43,191 nucleotides of DNA from IMG/VR virus record IMGVR_UViG_3300030044_000006, positions 1-43,191 of that record; one strand, 5' to 3'. The stretch comes from a virus. Position numbers and translations under genes: made by a program. Each line of letters starts with the position of its first letter. Positions within the stretch are counted from its first letter, which is position 1. Under the pieces are notes generated by a model. That model saw only the letters and a list, made by a program, of their open reading frames with translations. It searched no databases and was not told the DNA's origin. Shown here in pieces: positions 36,901-43,191 of this stretch.

Positions 36901-37969
36901 GAACAACTCTGCGATGGTCTTCTTTTTGAACGCTCGAAACACCCTGATGATGTTTCATGGAATTCCAATGGCGATGTCTAAAGAAATTCCAGCGTCTTAC
37001 ACTGCTCGAGGATTCTTGAGTTACATGCAGGACGCAAAAGGCACACAGGAAATGATCAGCGAAAAGTCACCTTGGATGAGTTCAAGGTTTAATGATCGCT
37101 CGACAACAATGCGTAAAACGCTTTACGATATTGCAAATGGAACCGGAACGGCAAGCGACATAAAAAAATATATCGTGGCAAACTCGTTTTTTACTCAGCA
37201 CGCAGTTCAAAATGTGGTCGATGTTGGCATGTGGAAAGCGTCCTATGATCACGCGATTTCCCAGGGTCACGCGGAGGATCAGGCAATTGCAAAGGCTGAT
37301 GCGGTAATTTCTCAAACTCAGCACAATATGGAACCGATTTCGATCAGTAGCGCCGAACACACGACGCCTCTCGTGAAATCGCTTCTCGGGTTTTACTCAT
37401 TCCAAAACCTGAAACTGAATCTTCAGGCTGGTGAGTATTACAAGGCTTTAAAATTTCAAGGCATAAAACAGGCCGCTTTTCGTGCGCTTCCTATTTTCGC
37501 GTACACAAGCGCAATTCCTGCAATGATGATGACGACTGCTGCAATAGCGCTTTCGGGCAAGGCTTGGGATGAGTCTGGCGATGGAGCTTGGCAGGCGTTC
37601 GCTTCCAAAGTCGGTCAAAACATCGGTCGCGATACACTTGCTGAAATTCCGATCGTGGGTTCAATGGTCGATTCCATGCTTCACGAAAAACGCAAGGGTG
37701 AGGCCGACAGGTTAAACTCTCCTGCTCTCGATGCACTCTATGCCGGGATTCATGCTCCAGGTGAAATTAAGAACGCCATTCACTCTGGAAAGTGGGACGA
37801 TAAATCCATCAAGGATAGTTTAACTCTCATGAGTTTAATTTCCGGTGTTCCGGTGACTCCTCTCGCGAAACCTGTCTCATATTTAAACCAAGTTAATTCG
37901 GGTAACGCTCACCCGACTGGTCCGATTGATTTTACTCGTGGACTTATCACGGGTCAGAAGGGAAGATAA
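30989..37969 (+). CDS. Giant internal virion (gp16-like) polyvalent protein with ART-like and HExxH segments
   Basis: The 2326-residue protein fills the slot of gp16-type ejected core proteins. Residues 1-65 are Pro/Ala-rich. Residues about 260-480 resemble the N-terminal part of phage polyvalent proteins. Residues about 815-1025 look like the ART-PolyVal ADP-ribosyltransferase family: PVFRGK, HTYFDESGNW, KKNGYDGLIIRG and a late FYPHENAENVKYIG. Residue 1077 begins HETGHFF, an HExxH zinc-protease-type motif, followed by helical AHPDVTLTPEVRNAFDRMI. The remaining 1200 residues are mainly helical, with one hydrophobic stretch near 2170-2195 (FAYTSAIPAMMMTTAAIALS). It could enter the cell with the DNA. 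Enzymatic activity is inferred. Confidence 0.85.
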   Translation: MADEFSVQKMDVAPTTPPQNAGPAPASSGIENSVTPAPVAPAPAPTPQPVQTRVLSTAPQAPNPYPIGAFDLSAEGTEAQTVAKVQAASTDGSTPDQAAKVLNLSMKTGIAPEFIKTDPDGFEKQMNQANFSPEQFVQSNPKLAAWVAQNPLHYPLIKNDLPNLKSMSDQLQEYGMLKDAYDALGSGVNQLFANTARIPNFAYNMAAWPQNYLASKYPDQFGNLAASAPTSNMVADFFDRQAKTFTDENSDLNDSVSSEITKGNYSRAGRVAFAKLVQSAPQLAELMVGGAQAHGLKLLLMGSQQAAESANRPENQAAGPVTGTLDAVTQGAVAMGAGEVGTFGPMAKWGETLVQNYGKATAATVMKSFTNALTYSFTRDAGSMAAMSVANDLTDYATGVNKNALEGTFGRAIESGIIGGATGALMVSPSAVLSAHSSVHDIRQAQLQKDFYTSLGDTAEASQVKKTLPLKFQEIVDALTKNGPVEHVYVDPNAMTQLYQSKGPDELPKVLSDLNIGKEFDQAKDSGGMVKIPLSDWTTKIDPQDYKAMADHVTFDPGQPTVAEATKANDIARENEHHVANNGGSFNDLGRGVIEQVSQKLQATGMDKATADKNASIYNFFNVMAQSEGTTPEELFSRYNLDITRSLPDQLKSKNIDEFDPILNKLREGKIPSEREAYGQSLIDFMKGKGGVNTAGPGSDVQAMDIKGLTRKMGMDLDRAAEQAHEAGYLKEHSIPELLQRVAAESQGQKQYAEGNRHPEKADTREQMLEMDKYLRSQGIDIQNADNESIKKALETNRDSPKQAKDFFDFLQSNGLEKKSGPVFRGKLLGVAHLSHGITDHFINPEHVSNEIRYDGGEGVFGKHTYFDESGNWVAGDGGYRGQIAGDKVHSADLNFKKALLITPETIKSLPREILKMNGDEAVEWLKKNGYDGLIIRGMDDFGQPISDAAHAATLEKHGIGWMNSRPGETEEQARQRRIDTHAETAKFISDRTGGLENLSQWQDQVVSFYPHENAENVKYIGSKDAVSTKDIAAQEKRDRYQYYQNGDHDPMGGITFHPDKTTISLLKDANLSTFLHETGHFFTKVLNDLASRPDASERTKEINRALYDFAGAEHGSELTREQHEKIAEGFEKYLMEGKAPSSALREAFAAFKAWMIHAYKTLMAHPDVTLTPEVRNAFDRMIATDDEIADARNSVGLNPLFSDPHKFMTPEDAAKYAKTVQEARAAAEDNLTAKNMKAVERERSKQYKIERESVEREITAEVEARPEYRALDAIKSGELPNGQKVDLQLDRKTIVADYGKDIAKEMPRGTLTKDGLHYEQAAELLGFNSGHELVMALANAQPKDDLIRQETDNEMRQRYAYEDPTVNGQMQEEAMKSIHNAKESSRLAFELKWIMENKLGDYKELMRRIGKRVITAESFQKQADTITATLSTRDLKPYLYQRAETKAANEAMNQALKGAWDKAFEAKYQEFLNHELYKAVSESQADVQKSVDGFKDFNKKDDVLSKTRDMNLINAGRVILDQLGIGSVERGEKAQDYLEKLKKYGDVDQYNESVAQVQSLGQLKAYGDMPYGQFQAVREQLDALWDLAKMNRELDLQNERVDLNQAQEETRNQLADVKPGNFRKYRGEGGKTTKLEDLTTGALSIGSMLVRVEHFVDALSNGDINSPLYKYLWLPIKEASSKFRLANDAAQDRISDMNEKIFKKLSYERIEAPELGQTAEGENIFFPDQAHLMMAIAHSGNESNLKKLLIGRGWGSMDEEGNLDRSQWDEFLKRAMTDGSVTKDMMDWVQGMWDLNESLLPDAQKAHYKRYGRYFDTVEHTPVQTPFGDYKGGYIPAAADRDLTKTGYTDQVIRQGKAILESDSGYSLLPGSSNGFTKKRVDNYNVPLSLDPGLIGSHVREVLKFTHMDPTIYQVGRLILDRGVSKGFDSILPEATKKVLIPFLDRAKQQTTGKPGSNRYLDQAMNYLRTNNSAMVFFLNARNTLMMFHGIPMAMSKEIPASYTARGFLSYMQDAKGTQEMISEKSPWMSSRFNDRSTTMRKTLYDIANGTGTASDIKKYIVANSFFTQHAVQNVVDVGMWKASYDHAISQGHAEDQAIAKADAVISQTQHNMEPISISSAEHTTPLVKSLLGFYSFQNLKLNLQAGEYYKALKFQGIKQAAFRALPIFAYTSAIPAMMMTTAAIALSGKAWDESGDGAWQAFASKVGQNIGRDTLAEIPIVGSMVDSMLHEKRKGEADRLNSPALDALYAGIHAPGEIKNAIHSGKWDDKSIKDSLTLMSLISGVPVTPLAKPVSYLNQVNSGNAHPTGPIDFTRGLITGQKGR

Positions 37970-37973
37970 AACT

Positions 37974-38927
37974 ATGTCCATATCGTCCACGACATGCCGA
38001 AGTTTATTCGTTGGAAATGGTGCGGTTTCAGTTTACGATTACAATTTCAAACTCTTTCAGGCCGCCGACCTTTATGTTTTCATCCAAGACACCGAGGATA
38101 ATCAGTATGGTCCGCTTGTATTAAATACAGACTATTCAATAACTGGCGTTGGTTTTAGAAACGGTGGTTCAATTAGCCTGATAAACGCGTCTCAAGCATG
38201 GTTAACTTCTGGCGGAAATCTTATCACCGGATGGTCGATTCTTCTTATCCGATTGCCTGCGCTCACACAACTAACGGACATTAAAAATCAGGGCGCTTAT
38301 TTTCCGGAGCTTCACGAGAATGAGTTCGATACGCTTGTTATGCAGATTCAGGAGTTGAATGATCAAATCGCGAGATCCGCGATGTTTCCACTTTTTATAA
38401 CTCCAAATATTTTTAATCCTCAATTTCCAGCCGTTCTTCCGATTCCTGGACAAACGCTGATTGCTAACACGAGCGCTGACGGTTTTGTTTGGGGTCCGGT
38501 GGTTGGGTCTATTTCCGCATCTCTTATTTATGATGCAATTGTCGGCGCAGAAAATGGATGCAACTATACCACCCTTGCGGCAGCGCTCGCAGTGGCACAG
38601 CCAAATTGGAGAATTTTAGTTAAAGACTCTCTGACCATGAACAGCGGGTCTGGTTTTGTTGTAACTATCGGTGGAATCTTAATTGAATTCGCACCAAATG
38701 TGACTTACTCCCAGGGGTCTTTGTCTGGTCCAGCATTTACGATTGAAGCATCAGGGGTAAGAATTAAGGGTGGAAGATTCAGCGGTTTCACTACCGCATT
38801 TCAAGTGAACAATTCTTATAATTTCAACTTTATTACTGAATGTAGATTTGCTGCCTGCACAACTCAAATTAGTGATTTGAACAGTGCGCCTAATAACATT
38901 TACTTTAATAATATTACGGAGTCATAG
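37974..38927 (+). CDS. Tail fibre/spike with T7-type N-terminal domain
   Basis: ATG 37974 follows GAAGGGAAG by about eight bases; a longer frame begins inside the giant gene. The 317-residue protein opens with SLFVGNGAVSVYDYNFKLFQ, DYSITGVGFRNGGSISLIN and FPELHENEFDTLVMQIQELN, the pattern of virion-binding N-terminal domains of T7-type fibres. The C-terminal part (about 190-317) has short repeated strands (GGILIEFAPNVTYSQGSLSG, IEASGVRIKGGRFSGFTTAF) like a right-handed beta-helix. It is short for a receptor-binding spike, so it may be an adaptor to which the following protein binds. Confidence 0.85.
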   Translation: MSISSTTCRSLFVGNGAVSVYDYNFKLFQAADLYVFIQDTEDNQYGPLVLNTDYSITGVGFRNGGSISLINASQAWLTSGGNLITGWSILLIRLPALTQLTDIKNQGAYFPELHENEFDTLVMQIQELNDQIARSAMFPLFITPNIFNPQFPAVLPIPGQTLIANTSADGFVWGPVVGSISASLIYDAIVGAENGCNYTTLAAALAVAQPNWRILVKDSLTMNSGSGFVVTIGGILIEFAPNVTYSQGSLSGPAFTIEASGVRIKGGRFSGFTTAFQVNNSYNFNFITECRFAACTTQISDLNSAPNNIYFNNITES

Positions 38928-41900
38928 ATGAAAAATAAAATTAAAAAATACATTGCGTTAATTGGTGGTCTTGTGGGTGTTGGGGCGATGGCCGTTGCTA
39001 TGGCTGCGCAGTCGCCCGCAGTCATCCCCAACAACGACTTATCTCTTGGTTTGACTGGAAATACCAACAAGGTACTCGAGTTTAATCTTACCGCTCCAGG
39101 GGCATCGACAAATCCAAAATTAAGATATAACAGTTCAAATAATTCGATTGAATATTCCAATAATGGAACTACTTTTAATCAAATTGGAACTGTCAATCCA
39201 CTGCCAACTCCTACTCAAACTACTCTGGGTGGCGTACTGGCAGCGACTCCTACGCCTGGCGAATATGTGATCGGTATTGCCGGGACTGGTGCTCCGATTT
39301 TTGGCCCAGTGACAGGAATAGGTACGGTGACATCGGTCGGAATGACGGTGCCTTCCTTCTTGTCCGTGAGCGGTTCGCCAATTACCACAAGCGGAAGTTT
39401 TGGACTTACTCTCTCAGGAACGGCGCTAGGGGTTGCCAATGGTGGAACTGGAGATACTACGCTCGCATCAGGAAAGCCTTTGATCGGAAATGGAACTAGT
39501 CCGATTACAAATGGGACTTTTGCAGGTAATACGACCGAGATCGCGACCGTAAGCGGTGCGCTTACTTCCGGTCACTGCGTTGATATCGATTCAAATGGGA
39601 ATTTGGTAGACGCTGGTGCCGCGTGTAACGCCGGAAGTACGGGCGTCACTTCAGTTGGTCTAGCAGTTCCATCGTGGCTAAGCGTTGCAGGCTCTCCAGT
39701 AACGTCCAGTGGTACGATGACAATCAGTTCTACGACCGTCACAGAGAACAAATTTTTGGCTTCTCCAAACGGCGCAAGTGGTGTTTTAAGCCCACGAGCG
39801 ATAGTTGGTGCAGATTTACCCAATCCAACGTCAACGACTTTAGGAGGTGTTTTATCTGCGACTCCGACGCCAGGACAGTTCATGGTCGGGATATCATCGG
39901 TTGGGGTGCCTTTATTTGCGACGGGTGGCGGTCTTGGGACTGTCACTTCGGTTGGAATGACTGTTCCAGCATTTCTATCGGTATCTGGGTCGCCAATAAC
40001 GTCTAGTGGGACTTTGGCCGTGTCTCTTTCGGGATCTGCACTTCCAGATTCAAGTGGTGGAACTGGAATTGATAGTTCAAGCAGTACGGGCATTGCACAT
40101 GTCTCTTCTGGAACTTGGAGTTTTTCGCCAGTAAATTTATCGAACTCAGACGTGACTGGAAACTTGCCAGTTGCTAATTTAAACTCTGCCACAAACGCAT
40201 CTAGCGCAACATTTTGGCGTGGTGATGCGACTTGGAGTAATACTCTAACGGATTCTATTACGGTTTATTCAGATACTGGAACCAATTTAAATCAAGTATG
40301 GATTGGTCCTGGTTCGAGTGGTTATCAAGCTTGGGACTGGTTCGTAACAGCGTCTTCAATGATTCTTGAAAATCCTGCTGTTGGCGGTTTCAGGGAAGTT
40401 CACGATAACGTCGGGGTAGTATCGTTTAATGGAAACACAAGTGATGTTGCGGCTCTTGAGGTTTACGGAATATCAAATAAAGCTGCTCTCATGGTCGCAA
40501 ATAATGCTACAACTCCGGGAGATTTATTTGATGGCTGGAATTCTGCCCTAAGCACAAAATTGTTTTCGGTCAATAATGCCGGAGCAGTAACAAATGGCGC
40601 ATGGAATGGCAGTACTGTGGGCGTTCCATATGGTGGAACGGGCGCGACAACGCTTTCTAGTGGGGCACCTCTCTTTGGTGCTGGAACTTCTGCAATCACG
40701 ACCGGAACGCTTTCGGGAAATACCACTGAACTCGCAACATCAACGGGAACTCTGACCACTGGACACGGAGTTAAAATTGATGCAAACGGAAACTTCATAG
40801 ATGCAGGTTCGGCTTATGGTACGGGGTCCGTAACTTCAGTTGCGCTAACTGCTCCTGCATGGTTAACCGTTGGTGGAACTCCGATCACCACAAGCGGAAC
40901 TTTGGCGATTACCGGAACAAGTGAGAGTGCAAATTTATTTTTGGCTTCTCCCAATGGCTCTAGTGGTGCAATGACTCCGAGAGCGATCGTAGGCGCTGAT
41001 CTTCCCAATCCTACTACTACGACTCTAGGTGGCGTGCTCGCCGCAACTCCGACTCCTGGTCAATTCGTAACCGGCATTTCAACGAGCGGTGTAGTGCAGT
41101 TTGGAACGGGGTTGGGTACTGTGACAAGTGTATCGCTTACAGTACCGTCATGGCTTACGGTTGGGGGATCTCCAATCACTACGAGCGGAACGCTTGCGGT
41201 CACAGGAACCAGTGAGAGTGCAAATCTTTTTCTAGCGTCCCCAAATGGATCAAGCGGGGCAGTTACTCCGCGCGCGATTGTGGGTGCAGATTTACCAAAC
41301 CCTTCCACTTCTACACTTGGCGGTGTGCTCGCCGCCACGCCGACCCCGGGATATTATGTGGGTGGGATTTCAACGAGTGGTGTAACTACATTACAGGCAT
41401 TTACAGCGCCAACCCTAAGCATAGCCACAGCTACCGGAACGGGTACAGGCGGATTTGGATCTTCTCAAACCGGGGTCCTCATTACACTTACCACTACAAC
41501 CATTACAGCTACAGCGGGTGCGGTTTATACGAACAATAGTAATAGCTACACCTTACTCAATACCGTCTCCACTGCTACGGTGGGACTATTCTTTTCTGGA
41601 AGCGGAACAACATCCGGTACCACATTTACCAAATCTAGCGGTACTGGCCCTTCCACCATAGTGGCGAATTCTGCATCAAATATTCAAACTTTAGCGACCT
41701 ACACGACGCCAACAAGCCCACGAACTCCACTTTATTTAAAAGCAAAACAAGTAGGCGCCGGGGGCGGTGGGGCCGGTTCTGGTAGTACCACAACTGGGGG
41801 CATTGGGGGCACTGGGGGCGCTACCACTTTTGGTACAGATCTGCTTTACTGTGGTGGTGGCACTGGGGGGTATACATACGCTGCGGGTGGTCCAGGTTTG

Positions 41901-42305
41901 GGTGGTTCGGGTGGGATCGGCAACACAGCAACATATCTTGTGTCTATTCCTGGCAGTGGGGGACAAGCAAGTAATGGGGTTGCATTGGCAAACGTGGGGG
42001 GTGGTGGTGGAGCAACTCCATTTGGTGGAGCGGCAGGAGCAACAACAGGGGGAGCTGCTAACTATGGACAACCTAACTCGGGGTCAGGTGGTTCGGGTGG
42101 GCCGGGTAGTGCTACAGCCCTATCGGGAGGATGTGGGGGCGGCGCGGGCGGTTATGAAGAAGCTAATATTTATTCTCCTTCGGCCACTTATTACTATTCG
42201 GTAGGTACGGCAGGAACGGCAGGGTCCGCAGGGTCTGGTTCTGGGGCCACACCGGGTGGGCAAGGTGGGTCTGGGTATATAGTTGTGGAAGAGCATTATC
42301 AGTAA
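38928..42305 (+). CDS. Long repetitive fibre-like protein with N-terminal signal peptide
   Basis: The 1125-residue protein starts directly after the preceding stop, with GGAG eight bases upstream. Its first 28 residues look like a Sec signal: KNKIKK, hydrophobic YIALIGGLVGVGAMAVAMAA, AxA-type cleavage site. Then come imperfect repeats: GTVTSVxxTVPxxLxVxGSPIT (about six), LFLASPNGSSGAxTPRAIVG plus TLGGVLAATPTPG (three to four), and GGTGxTTLxSGxPL (two). Residues about 848-920 resemble the insert in the nozzle protein. The last 180 residues are Gly-rich, ending in GGSGYIVVEEHY, like Gly-rich adhesin tips of tail fibres. It is probably the receptor-binding fibre, but the signal peptide is unexpected. 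Confidence 0.8.
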   Translation: MKNKIKKYIALIGGLVGVGAMAVAMAAQSPAVIPNNDLSLGLTGNTNKVLEFNLTAPGASTNPKLRYNSSNNSIEYSNNGTTFNQIGTVNPLPTPTQTTLGGVLAATPTPGEYVIGIAGTGAPIFGPVTGIGTVTSVGMTVPSFLSVSGSPITTSGSFGLTLSGTALGVANGGTGDTTLASGKPLIGNGTSPITNGTFAGNTTEIATVSGALTSGHCVDIDSNGNLVDAGAACNAGSTGVTSVGLAVPSWLSVAGSPVTSSGTMTISSTTVTENKFLASPNGASGVLSPRAIVGADLPNPTSTTLGGVLSATPTPGQFMVGISSVGVPLFATGGGLGTVTSVGMTVPAFLSVSGSPITSSGTLAVSLSGSALPDSSGGTGIDSSSSTGIAHVSSGTWSFSPVNLSNSDVTGNLPVANLNSATNASSATFWRGDATWSNTLTDSITVYSDTGTNLNQVWIGPGSSGYQAWDWFVTASSMILENPAVGGFREVHDNVGVVSFNGNTSDVAALEVYGISNKAALMVANNATTPGDLFDGWNSALSTKLFSVNNAGAVTNGAWNGSTVGVPYGGTGATTLSSGAPLFGAGTSAITTGTLSGNTTELATSTGTLTTGHGVKIDANGNFIDAGSAYGTGSVTSVALTAPAWLTVGGTPITTSGTLAITGTSESANLFLASPNGSSGAMTPRAIVGADLPNPTTTTLGGVLAATPTPGQFVTGISTSGVVQFGTGLGTVTSVSLTVPSWLTVGGSPITTSGTLAVTGTSESANLFLASPNGSSGAVTPRAIVGADLPNPSTSTLGGVLAATPTPGYYVGGISTSGVTTLQAFTAPTLSIATATGTGTGGFGSSQTGVLITLTTTTITATAGAVYTNNSNSYTLLNTVSTATVGLFFSGSGTTSGTTFTKSSGTGPSTIVANSASNIQTLATYTTPTSPRTPLYLKAKQVGAGGGGAGSGSTTTGGIGGTGGATTFGTDLLYCGGGTGGYTYAAGGPGLGGSGGIGNTATYLVSIPGSGGQASNGVALANVGGGGGATPFGGAAGATTGGAANYGQPNSGSGGSGGPGSATALSGGCGGGAGGYEEANIYSPSATYYYSVGTAGTAGSAGSGSGATPGGQGGSGYIVVEEHYQ

Positions 42306-42314
42306 GGAATCAAT

Positions 42315-42530
42315 ATGGTAAGATCCGATGGCGAGAGACTTGCTACTTTAGAAAGCGATTCAAAATGGATAAAAATCCAAATGATCGAACTTCGTAAAGA
42401 TGTGAGAATTCTTATCCACGCTAAGGATAAAAATTCAGGAGCGCGTGCAGTTTATGGAGCGCTTGCAGGAATCGCCGGGGGTTTAATCGCTATTGTCGTT
42501 CAACTTTTTACGAAAGGATATCTTCCATGA
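42315..42530 (+). CDS. XhlA-like small membrane protein (holin-type candidate)
   Basis: The 71-residue protein has a charged coiled-coil N-terminus (GERLATLESDSKWIKIQMIE, LRKDVRILIHAKDKN) and one C-terminal membrane helix (VYGALAGIAGGLIAIVVQLF) with a short KGYLP tail. This arrangement resembles the hemolysin XhlA family, which takes part in lysis with a holin. It begins the host-exit/accessory cluster after the fibre gene, with AAGGA about seven bases before the ATG, and overlaps the next gene by ATGA. Confidence 0.75.
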   Translation: MVRSDGERLATLESDSKWIKIQMIELRKDVRILIHAKDKNSGARAVYGALAGIAGGLIAIVVQLFTKGYLP

Positions 42531-42919
42531 ACCCGTTTGTACAAAGAAAAATGTGGATTGCCGACGGTGCATTTGGTGAAATGAGTGACGATAAAGGGTC
42601 ATTTGTTTGTTGTACAATGGAGCGTTTGTTTGATGGTAAAACCGTTATCCCCGCCGGAACATGGGATTTTTATCGTTACTGTTCGCCACATTTTGGTTAT
42701 GAAGTTTTTAGGTGCGATACTATTCCCGGACATGAGGCAATCGAGTTACACATCGCAAACTTTGTGGAACAATTAGAAGGGTGTGTAGGACTAGGCGAAC
42801 AAATCGGCCCACGCTTTGCAAAGCCTGGGAGGATGCTAATGAAGAGCTTAGATGCTTTTAAAAAGTTTATGGCGCTTCAAGTAGGAGTGGACAAAATCCG
42901 AGTGACCTTTCATGATTAA
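42527..42919 (+). CDS. DUF5675-like protein
   Basis: The 130-residue protein fits the phage family I know as DUF5675: FVCCTMERLFDGKTVIPAGTWDFYRYCS, FRCDTIPGHEAIELHIANFVEQLEGCVGLGE, and a short C-terminal helix (LDAFKKFMALQVG). Family members read CYTLE, KIPxGxY, RIHxGNxxxDxxGCIL. The GC-containing loop and histidines resemble L,D-transpeptidase-like catalytic sites, so peptidoglycan activity is possible, but this is not established. It follows the XhlA-like gene with an ATGA overlap, so it is a candidate lysis enzyme. Confidence 0.8.
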   Translation: MNPFVQRKMWIADGAFGEMSDDKGSFVCCTMERLFDGKTVIPAGTWDFYRYCSPHFGYEVFRCDTIPGHEAIELHIANFVEQLEGCVGLGEQIGPRFAKPGRMLMKSLDAFKKFMALQVGVDKIRVTFHD

Positions 42920-42941
42920 ATAAAACAAGGAGAAATAAAAT

Positions 42942-43191
42942 ATGAACCCGATTCAAGAAAAATATCCGGCCCTTTTCGCATTCATCGGTCTTTTAAGTGC
43001 GGTAGCAAAAGACTTTGGAGCGAGTGGAACGCTTCTTCAACGCTTAGTCAGTCTAGATAACACGATTCCTCAAGTGACATCCTTTGTGCCGCTTGCAGGA
43101 CAACTCGGTGCTGAAATTGCAGCGATTGAAAAAGTTCCAGCCGACCTGGTAGAGGCGGCAGAAATTTTTGTCACCGACTTAAGTTTCTCAA
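42942..43191 (+). CDS. Hypothetical 117-residue protein, N-terminal part (continues at base 1)
   Basis: ATG 42942 is nine bases after AAGGAG and begins MNPIQEKYPALFAFIGLLSA. The frame runs off the end of the window and continues in frame at base 128 once the 127-bp duplicate is removed, ending at 231. The N-terminal 20 residues contain a moderately hydrophobic helix (YPALFAFIGLLSAVA) but no clear signal. No family is recognised. It follows the DUF5675 gene by 22 bases. Confidence 0.85.
   Translation, partial: MNPIQEKYPALFAFIGLLSAVAKDFGASGTLLQRLVSLDNTIPQVTSFVPLAGQLGAEIAAIEKVPADLVEAAEIFVTDLSFS
43065..43191. repeat. Terminal direct repeat, right copy
   Basis: Identical to bases 1-127. It shows that the contig closes on itself; the unique genome is 43064 bp. 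Confidence 0.95.

Noticed and set aside
39215-41338. Long - strand frames opposite the fibre-like gene
   Set aside because: They mirror the repetitive + strand coding sequence, share its repeats and have no ribosome-binding sites.
38928-42305. BPP-1-type diversity-generating retroelement acting on the fibre
   Set aside because: Although the capsid genes are BPP-1-like, no reverse transcriptase with a YxDD motif and no template/variable repeat pair was seen. The repeats here are ordinary internal modules.

Overview
The window is one complete, circularly closing genome of a short-tailed (podovirus-type) Caudoviricetes phage. Bases 1-127 are repeated exactly at 43065-43191 and a gene reads through the join, so the unique genome is 43064 bp. 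The virion genes combine a T7/BPP-1-type head-tail connector portal, Bbp16-like capsid cement and Bbp19-like proteins, a gp11-like tail adaptor, a gp12-like tail nozzle, three internal-virion-type proteins including one of 2326 residues, and a fibre with a T7-type N-terminal domain. Signal peptides and a lipoprotein signal fit a Gram-negative host, but the host cannot be named from the sequence. I found no integrase, DNA polymerase, RNA polymerase, reverse transcriptase, tRNA or CRISPR array.

Layout. (1) Late operon, + strand, 16475 through 43191 and on through base 1 to 1853: terminase subunits, an HTH regulator, cupin protein, portal, Bbp19-like protein, scaffold, major capsid, cement, adaptor, nozzle, internal proteins, fibres, then a host-exit/accessory cluster (XhlA-like membrane protein, DUF5675 protein, several coupled small ORFs, a lipoprotein, a secreted metzincin-like protein). 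(2) Recombination/anti-defence operon, - strand, 5984 to 1850: YqaJ exonuclease, coiled-coil protein, RecT, DUF6948 protein, a Gly-Asp/Tyr/Ser hexamer-repeat ORF, an Acb2/Tad1-hairpin-like protein and a SEC-C protein. (3) Replication operon, + strand, 6020 to 10369: Cro-like regulator, superfamily 2 helicase, VRR-NUC nuclease, TOPRIM primase fused to a VapE-type helicase. (4) Small-gene operon, - strand, 15858 to 10476: about twenty small genes, many linked by ATGA or TAATG stop/start overlaps. Several were recovered by reading the gaps: a 22-residue membrane peptide, 42- and 45-residue zinc ribbons, a 51-residue membrane protein and a 49-residue exported or membrane peptide.

Control regions. 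Blocks 2 and 3 diverge from 5985-6019, which carries an extended -10 promoter. Blocks 4 and 1 diverge from 15859-16474, which holds a TTGACA-17-TAAACT promoter and an AT-rich stretch with seven copies of TGTAAC in both orientations, a candidate origin or operator array. The late operon and block 2 meet tail to tail with a 4-bp overlap at 1850-1853.

Most interesting points: the Acb2-like gene beside a hexanucleotide repeat array with a 132-bp higher-order period; a repeated leader hairpin with a common loop before two small-gene start codons; a fibre-like protein with a Sec signal peptide; a domain shared by the tail nozzle and that fibre-like protein; and the 2326-residue internal protein carrying ADP-ribosyltransferase-like and HExxH segments.
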